A DNA stretch of 64,000 bases from Neoarius graeffei (lineage: Eukaryota > Chordata > Actinopteri > Siluriformes > Ariidae), in NCBI RefSeq assembly GCF_027579695.1, contig NC_083589.1:40044335-40108334 (forward strand). The letters run 5' to 3'. The notes under the pieces are model-generated. The model did not search any database, was not told the origin of the DNA, and saw nothing but the letters and a program-made list of their open reading frames with translations. Both the position numbers and the translations under genes were made by a program. The stretch's first letter is position 1. Every line of letters starts with the position of its first letter. Shown here piece after piece: positions 58,094 to 64,000 of this stretch.

Positions 58094-59009
58094 GGGTGTA
58101 TTCACACCTACGTTGTTTGGTCCGGACCAAATGAACCAAATTTCCCTTGGTCCGGACCTTTTGGGTTGGTCTGAATACAAACCACCGAACTCTGGTCCGG
58201 ACCAAACAGGCGGACCGAGACCGAGCTGCAAGGTCGGACTCGGTCCGGACCAAAGGAACCCTGGTGCGGATCTTTTGGAGGTGTGAAAGCAGACCGGACC
58301 TAATGCGACAGTTTTGCTTTTTTGTACCTCGGGAGCTTCCGTCGTTTGTCGAGCATTATGGGAAACAGAGTCTTGACACTCCATCGCAAAGTGCAAACAC
58401 TGTTTCAGTTGTCAAGGGAACCTTACAACAGTTGTTCAGTCATTCAGGCTAGACTACAGAGTACAAAAAATGAGTAGGGGGCAAACGTGGGCCGAGGAAG
58501 AAACACGTACCCTTGTGGATATATGGGCAGATGTCCACATATCTGAGCTTTTGGAGAGAACACACAAAAATGCCGACGTGTTTGCTGTATTCAGTGAGAA
58601 AATGAAGGAGAAGGGGTTCACGCGCTCCCCAGAACAATGTCGGCTAAAAGTGAAGAAACTCCGTCAGACCTACATTAAAATCAGGGACATTCTTTCAAAA
58701 AGTGGCGGTACTAGCGACGCAAAAAAAGAAATTCATCTATTGCGTGAAGAGCCAGAACTGTCACAACATGATGTGCGCTCATCAGCGCTATCCTCCGTGA
58801 CTACTTTTGAACTTAACGCTTTGTGCGCGTGTCGTCTCTGACCAATAGCTGAACGACCTCAGGGCGCGTGGCTTTGTTGACAGATTTTGGTCCGCTTACT
58901 AAAATGTACAGTGTGAAAGCGAACCGCACCAAAATGAAAAAAATAAAAAAAACATTTGGTTCGGACCAAAGCAAGTGAACTATCGAACTATCCTGGTCTG
59001 AATACACCC
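58094..59009 (+). mobile_element. Harbinger element with Myb/SANT-like frame (right arm)
   Basis: Ends GGGTGTATTCACACC and, inverted, GGGTGTATTCAGACC; TAA at 58091-58093 and 59010-59012. Contains the Myb/SANT frame 58470-58841 and several GGTCCGGACC palindromes near the left end. Confidence 0.8.
58470..58841 (+). CDS. Myb/SANT-like protein of a Harbinger element, truncated
   Basis: 123 codons from ATG. Residues 1-85 form a trihelix Myb/SANT-like domain: WAEEETRTLVDIWAD, then FSEKMKEKGFTRSPEQCRLK, then KKLRQTYIKIRD. These have the three spaced aromatic residues of that fold. Harbinger elements encode such a protein beside the transposase to bring it to the ends. After about residue 88 the sequence no longer resembles the family and soon stops, so this is a short derivative in a non-autonomous copy. 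The frame is intact here but shifted in the left arm. Confidence 0.65.
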   Translation: MSRGQTWAEEETRTLVDIWADVHISELLERTHKNADVFAVFSEKMKEKGFTRSPEQCRLKVKKLRQTYIKIRDILSKSGGTSDAKKEIHLLREEPELSQHDVRSSALSSVTTFELNALCACRL

Positions 59010-60344
59010 TAAGTCACAACTGATTGGTCCTTATCGACTTCTATAAACAAGAAGCAACGGACCTGAAGTGACAAAAACAAAACAAAACAAAACAGCAGAG
59101 TCATTTTTCCTCAAAAACTAAACCAAAATTCAGAAACCAGGTAGGGGAAAAAAAAAGTGCACCCTTCGTACTTCCACAATCATTAAGACAGTAATTAGCA
59201 GCCAGGTATTATTAATAAAATGCCCAAGATTAGTTAATCATGAAGAAGTGTGACTACCTCGATACAATCAGAACTTTTGGCAGTTTGCGCTTCTGGAACA
59301 CTCAGGTGTGTGTCTACATCATGCCAAGAAGAAAGGACATCAGCTGTGACCTCAGCTGTTGAACAATCTGTGAAGGGTTATAAGGCCATCTCCAGAAAAT
59401 TTGAAATTCACCATTCTTCGAGGAGAAAGATTGTTTACAAATGGAGAACCATCAAGAAAGTTGCTAATCTTGATGGAATTGGTGTCGCAGCAAATCCAGG
59501 CCACTTAATGCTCAGAGATATAAAGAAAAACAAACACTGTCACCTGCAGGCCCCTAGAAGCACATTAAATGTTTATGTTCACGACAGCACAATCATAAGA
59601 CTGAATAAGTATGGCTTTCATTGAAGAGTGGCTCGGAAAAAAACCTTTCCTTCAAAAAAGTCTACGGACTTAGGCTTGCAAAATTGCATCTAAACAAACC
59701 ACAAAAGTTCTGGAACAATATCCTTTGGGCTCATAAGACCGAGGTGGAAAGGTTTGGTTATCATGCAAAGCACCGTTTTTGGAGAAAACCAAACACAATG
59801 TAACAGCACAAACACCTCGTACCACTGACGAGCATGGTGGGGGAGAGGTGATGGTACGAGCTTGTTTTGCAGCCACGGGACCTGGGAAACTTGCAGTCAT
59901 TGAGACAATAATTAAGTCCACTATATACCAGAATATTCTTGAGACAAATGTGAGGCCATTTGTCCAGCAGCTTAATGTGAGAGACCGATAAACTCCTACA
60001 GAAAAAGTCTACTTCGAGTAATTGTTGCTAAAGGCGGTTCTACATGTAATTCAGTTATAGGCTGTATTTATTTTTATTTATTCTCACATGGTTTCTGAAT
60101 GTTGGTTTACTTTTTGGGGAAAAATGACTACATATTTAAATCTGCTGGGTTTTTTTTTTTAAACTGCCACCAGAAGTTAAATTGTTATTTGGGTCCTGAT
60201 ACATAAAAACATAGGAGGAAGGAGGGTGCACTTTCTTTTTCCCAATGACTGTATATTCCAGGAGTGGGAGCACACTATTGAATATACCATTGGTAAGAGT
60301 TACAGTTTGCATCATATAACATGCATACAATATCTAATTATTCT

Positions 60345-60660
60345 ATCCACATTCACTGGATATGAGCAATCGCGCTCACTGATTGGCTACACTACTACTA
60401 GGCTATCAGCTCATATACCGCGAGTAGAGAAAAACAAAATGGTGGAGCGGGTTGCTGAACCAACTGAGGATGAAATAAAAACTATTCGAAAACACCCAAA
60501 AAATACAAAAAACCAACAAACCAAAAAAAGTAAAGTATTTGATAGCAAGACTGTATCTTTTTTATTTTTCAAGAATTATTACTGTCATTTCGTCGGTTTA
60601 AGTGGAAATGATTTTGTCAGACGTTTTGTATAATGTTTTTATTTACTGAATTTGCAAAAA
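60345..60660 (+). mobile_element. Crypton-like fragment (right arm)
   Basis: Contains ATTCTATCCACATTCACTGG, TATCAGCTCATATACC and a start MVERVAEPTEDEIKTIRKHP (60439), as at 19791. Mirror of 48050-48320. Confidence 0.5.
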
Positions 60661-61391
60661 ATAAACACAACAAGAGTGCTCTGAGTGCACAACATCCCCC
60701 GCTATAATATATTGTCAACGAAATTGCAATATGCGTATTACTGTCCTATAACAAAGCCTTTTGCCAAGTTTCGTGAAATTCCTCCAAAAATTGTGACAGG
60801 AGTTGATTTCAGAAGGCGAGAACCCTTTCCAGGACGGACGGACAGATGGACTTCACCATGACATAATCCCCCTTCGGGCCTTTCAGCCAATGGGGGATAA
60901 AAATGGTCTGCACTGCAAAAAATGAGATCTTAGCAAGTGAAAATATCTTGAAAATAGTTGAAACGATCTAACATTTCCTATTAGAAGAATACAAGACACC
61001 AATTCTGAAATTATTAAATAGAGATGAAAGTGGAGCAAAGAAAAAAACCCTGAACTTCTGAAAGTCAAACATGAGTCAGACATGATTAACATGTCAAAAA
61101 TATCACATTTAATTCCCCTAGTTAATGAGTCATTTTCAGGAGTGCATTTAGAAAACGCGGTGATTTTCCTGCCTACGCAGTTCATTACTTTGAAAAAAAA
61201 TCAGACAGTTGAAGGTAAACTCAGCAAAATCCCAAAACAGTCCTGTTAAAAAGTAAAGGTCTGTTAGAGTTTCTAAAGCTTTCAGGTTTCAATGTTGGGG
61301 ACACTGAGCCTCGTTTATCAGTCTTTTAGTAGAGTTGTGCGTTTGCAGAAGCTAAAGTGAACTAAAAATGTCCAATTCATATTTATGCGAG

Positions 61392-61764
61392 GGGCGGCGC
61401 GGTGGTGTAGTGGTTAGCGCTGTCGCCTCACAGCAAGAAGGTCTGGGTTCGAGCCCCGTGGCCGGCGAGGGCCTTTCTGCGCGGAGTTTGCATGTTCTCC
61501 CCGTGTCCGCGTGGGTTTCCTCCGGGTGCTCCGGTTTCCCCCACAGTCCAAAGACATGCAGGTTAGGTTAACTGGTGACTCTAAATTGACCGTAGGTGTG
61601 AATGTGAGTGTGAATGGTTGTCTGTGTCTATGTGTCAGCCCTGTGATGACCTGGTGACTTGTCCAGGGTGTACCCCACCTTTCGCCCGTAGTCAGCTGGG
61701 ATAGGCTCCAGCTTGCCTGCGACCCTGTAGAACAGGATAAAGTGGCTAGAGATGATGAGATAAG
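61392..61764 (+). mobile_element. V-SINE (DANA/Mermaid-type) at the end of the right arm
   Basis: Full-length, with matching target duplication ATATTTATGCGAG at 61379-61391 and 61765-61777. Confidence 0.95.
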
Positions 61765-61777
61765 ATATTTATGCGAG

Positions 61778-62660
61778 TTGAAGCCAATTGTTTACATTAG
61801 TTCGTATTGTCTGTAAATTTAAACACCAATGAATACCAAATTTCTCATGTAAATCAGGGGTGTAGCAAGGATTTTTCAAGGGGGGGGGGGTCCACACACT
61901 GACTGGCAGCCTGAGTACATTATGTAACAAAAAATAATTACCACTGCTAGTTTTAGGCAGCTTAGAAACCGGCTCTTCCATTATTGCTGTTTCTTCCATG
62001 TTTTCTTGATGTTGTGTTCTAGAAACGGCACTAAAACTTAGCTTCGAAGCCACAAAATGCAACTTTGATGGAAAAAAATATATAATAAATTGCTTACCTC
62101 TCTTCACGTCGAAAGGAGGAGGAAAGTTTCACTTGTTTTGACATGGCGAATTATTAACACGAGGAAATACTTGTAATTTGCAACTAAAAAGACTGCAGCT
62201 ACACTGGCAGCTTGAACATGCTTTCTAGTGCGATTGTGTTGCGTTTGTGCAGACCGGTGTCAGTCCTGCACGCCTTAGCACGTGCACCTGAAGGGGCGCC
62301 GGCACGCGCGCCGTTAACAAAGAACACCTGTCTTTAACCAATGAGCTATGTTTGGGCTATTTAAGGACCGCGCCCATGCAAGGACGATGCTAAGTATTAC
62401 ACTGCGTCTAGGAACGCGAAAAATCAGAATAAATTTCTCCATTCGGAAAACCGGAGATTTTCAAGAGTTTTGTCAAATATCCGGATTTCCGGGTAAATCC
62501 GGAAGACTTTCATCCCTGATTAAACCTAGTTCTAGATTGCAACCAACTTATTCTAAGATGTCTTATCAAGTAAAAAAAAATCTGTCCATGCAGCACGATC
62601 ATTTCACTAGTATTAAGTAATTTTCTCCTCAAATTCAGTTTTCAATTTTTTGCAGGGCGT
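61778..62660. other. large1 intron; possible decayed hAT sequence
   Basis: CAGGGGTGTAGCAAGGATTT at 61856 looks like a hAT terminus, and CCGGAAGACTTTCATCCCTG (about 62500) like another terminus in the opposite sense, but they do not match each other and no target duplication was found. Confidence 0.35.
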
Positions 62661-62664
62661 TTCT

Positions 62665-62790
62665 CAAAATCTAATAAAACAGTTATTCCACTCAATCTCA
62701 TCGTACATGGCTTATAGCCAACTCTGCTACGCACCTCATCAGCTATCAGCTCATGTACGACTTGATTTTGTAGAATAACTTACTGTATAT
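62665..62790 (+). repeat. End fragment of the Crypton-like element family
   Basis: AACAGTTATTCCACTCAATC ... GGCTTATAGCC ... ATCAGCTCATGTACGACTTG ... GTAGAATAACT matches 20468-20575. Confidence 0.7.
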
Positions 62791-62798
62791 CTGTAAAT

Positions 62799-63171
62799 CT
62801 CATCTCATCTCATTATCTGTAGCCGCTTTATCCTGTTCTACAGGGTCGCAGGCAAGCTGGAGCCTATCCCAGCTGACTACGGGTGAAAGGCGGGGTACAC
62901 CCTGGACAAGTCGCCAGGTCATCACAGGGCTGACACATAGACAACCATTCACACTCACATTCACACCTACGCTCAATTTAGAGTCACCAGTTAACCTAAC
63001 CTGCATGTCTTTGGACTGTGGGGGAAACCGGAGCACCCGGAGGAAACCCACGCGGACACGGGGAGAACATGCAAACTCCGCACAGAAAGGCCCTCGCCGG
63101 CCCCGGGGCTCGAACCCGGACCTTCTTGCTGTGAGGCGACAGCGCTAACCACTACACCACCGTGCCGCCCC
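62799..63171 (-). mobile_element. V-SINE (DANA/Mermaid-type)
   Basis: Full-length except for a small deletion in the core (GTGTCTAT region), with target duplication ATATCTGTAAAT at 62787-62798 and 63172-63183. Confidence 0.95.
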
Positions 63172-63183
63172 ATATCTGTAAAT

Positions 63184-64000
63184 TTGAGCTAAAAAAACAA
63201 ACAAACAAAAAAAAACAACACAGTATAGGTGTCACAATGAGTAACCTTTTTTTTCAAAAAGGACTCTTGAAACATCTGCATTTCATCTGCTGAAATACTT
63301 GACTCCAAAACCTCATGTGGAGTTGAGGAACGCTTGGCCAGCTAATTCCTGAGTGACTTCATTAGTCCAAGTATCCCATTAATGTGATTTAAATAGCTTC
63401 TCAAACTCAGCAAAATCGACTGAACAGCATGTGTCTGGAGTTAAGACGGACCCGTGAAATTGATTAGTGCAACAAATGCTGCACCAAAACCTTCTTGGGG
63501 AATGTCAAGTTGAGAGTGGTTTGATTAATAAAGGACGCCAGAGATGTACTTCATTCACTGTGCACTGTGGCTCTGAAAGGCTAATCAGCCTCCAGAACCA
63601 CACAGCTTAGCAAAGAAAACAAAATTCACACTATAAGAAAGGTCACTGTGTACAAATAAATAAAATAATATACAAGGCAGCACAGTAGAGCAGTGTGTTG
63701 AATTCATAATCGGTTACAGGGTTTTCCTCCCATCGTTTTTTAGTCACTGTCCTGTGAAGCAGCAGTTTGAAAAGATGCACTTGGCTGGCTTCAGATGTCT
63801 CAGAGGAAGCATGTGTTCACCTTTACCCTTCCTGCTCGGTAGCCGTCATACGATAGGGGAGATCTGGATGATGGCTGCTGTTTCACAGAGCAGCATAACA
63901 CACTCATAGGAAAGTGCACGCTTCACTCGTCCACATACACGAGCTCACGAACACTGATGATTGGCTAGTGTTACTCAGTGTGCAGGGGGATGGATAACTT
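63184..64000. other. large1 intron, nothing recognised
   Basis: No exon, repeat family or RNA gene recognised to the end of the window. Confidence 0.5.

Larger units (their letters stand above)
58031..60251 (+). mobile_element. Tc1-like element with nested Harbinger (right arm)
   Basis: Same element as 48396-50620. Transposase remnants: 59250-59624 (KGYKAISRKFEIHHSSRRKI and VANLDGIGVAANPGHL), 59621-59803 (HLNKPQKFWNNILWAHKTEV, the W-N-WSDE-type catalytic Asp region, with Asp replaced in HKTEV context) and 59779-59991 (TTDEHGGGEVMVRACFAATG). Split over frames and inactive. Confidence 0.75.
58015..61764 (+). repeat. Right arm of the 3.75-kb inverted duplication
   Basis: Near-identical inverted partner of 46885-50636. 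The SINE at its outer end has proper matching target duplications, which suggests that this is the original copy. It lies in the large1 intron immediately upstream of exon 57621-57784. Confidence 0.95.

Overview
The window is vertebrate nuclear DNA, almost certainly from a teleost fish. It holds spliced genes with long introns, thirteen copies of a DANA/Mermaid-type (V-SINE) retroposon, Tc1, hAT, Harbinger and Kolobok-type DNA transposons, and a sushi-type chromovirus. The SINE tail (repeats of ATGAG) and the overall repeat mix look to me like a catfish-type genome (Siluriformes), but that is only an impression. There is no bacterial or viral gene organisation here.

Only two host genes can be supported. 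On the + strand, four short exons (4682-4913, 9500-9561, 16008-16113, 21680-21751) chain in phase and end at a stop codon with an AATAAA 200 bases later. They form the 3' end of a gene I do not recognise. On the - strand, five exons (57621-57784, 38143-38421, 36370-36516, 36060-36255, 27979-28176) chain in phase into the last 327 codons of large1 (LARGE xylosyl- and glucuronyltransferase 1), including the second DxD motif. The two genes are tail to tail, about 6 kb apart.

Everything else is repeats, many nested. Left third (1-18,000): decayed hAT, non-LTR and gypsy pieces; a 729-bp Kolobok-type palindrome at a TTAA; a 2.4-kb Tol2-like hAT MITE carrying a TTAA element; a Harbinger-type MITE; and an L2-like LINE split by another MITE. 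Next come a 37-bp satellite (18,654-18,970), Crypton-like fragments, and two hAT elements (22,633-23,877 and 24,595-26,033) with 8-bp target duplications that each keep only the N-terminal half of a transposase.

The middle (28,000-39,000) carries the large1 3' exons between SINEs, a Tc1-like element and others. At 39,361-44,652 lies a complete Ty3/gypsy chromovirus with two LTRs that look identical, a perfect 5-bp target duplication, an intact gag, an intact pol, a GGGAAAA frameshift site with a stem, and an 11-nt primer site complementary to the predicted 5' end of its own RNA (self-priming, as in Tf1/sushi).

The right third (46,885-61,764) is dominated by a 3.75-kb near-identical inverted duplication, itself made of Tc1 plus Harbinger plus SINE. 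Its two arms lie in the introns on either side of large1 exon 57,621-57,784. The left arm sits inside a split SINE bounded by 12-bp direct repeats, so it appears to be the derived copy.
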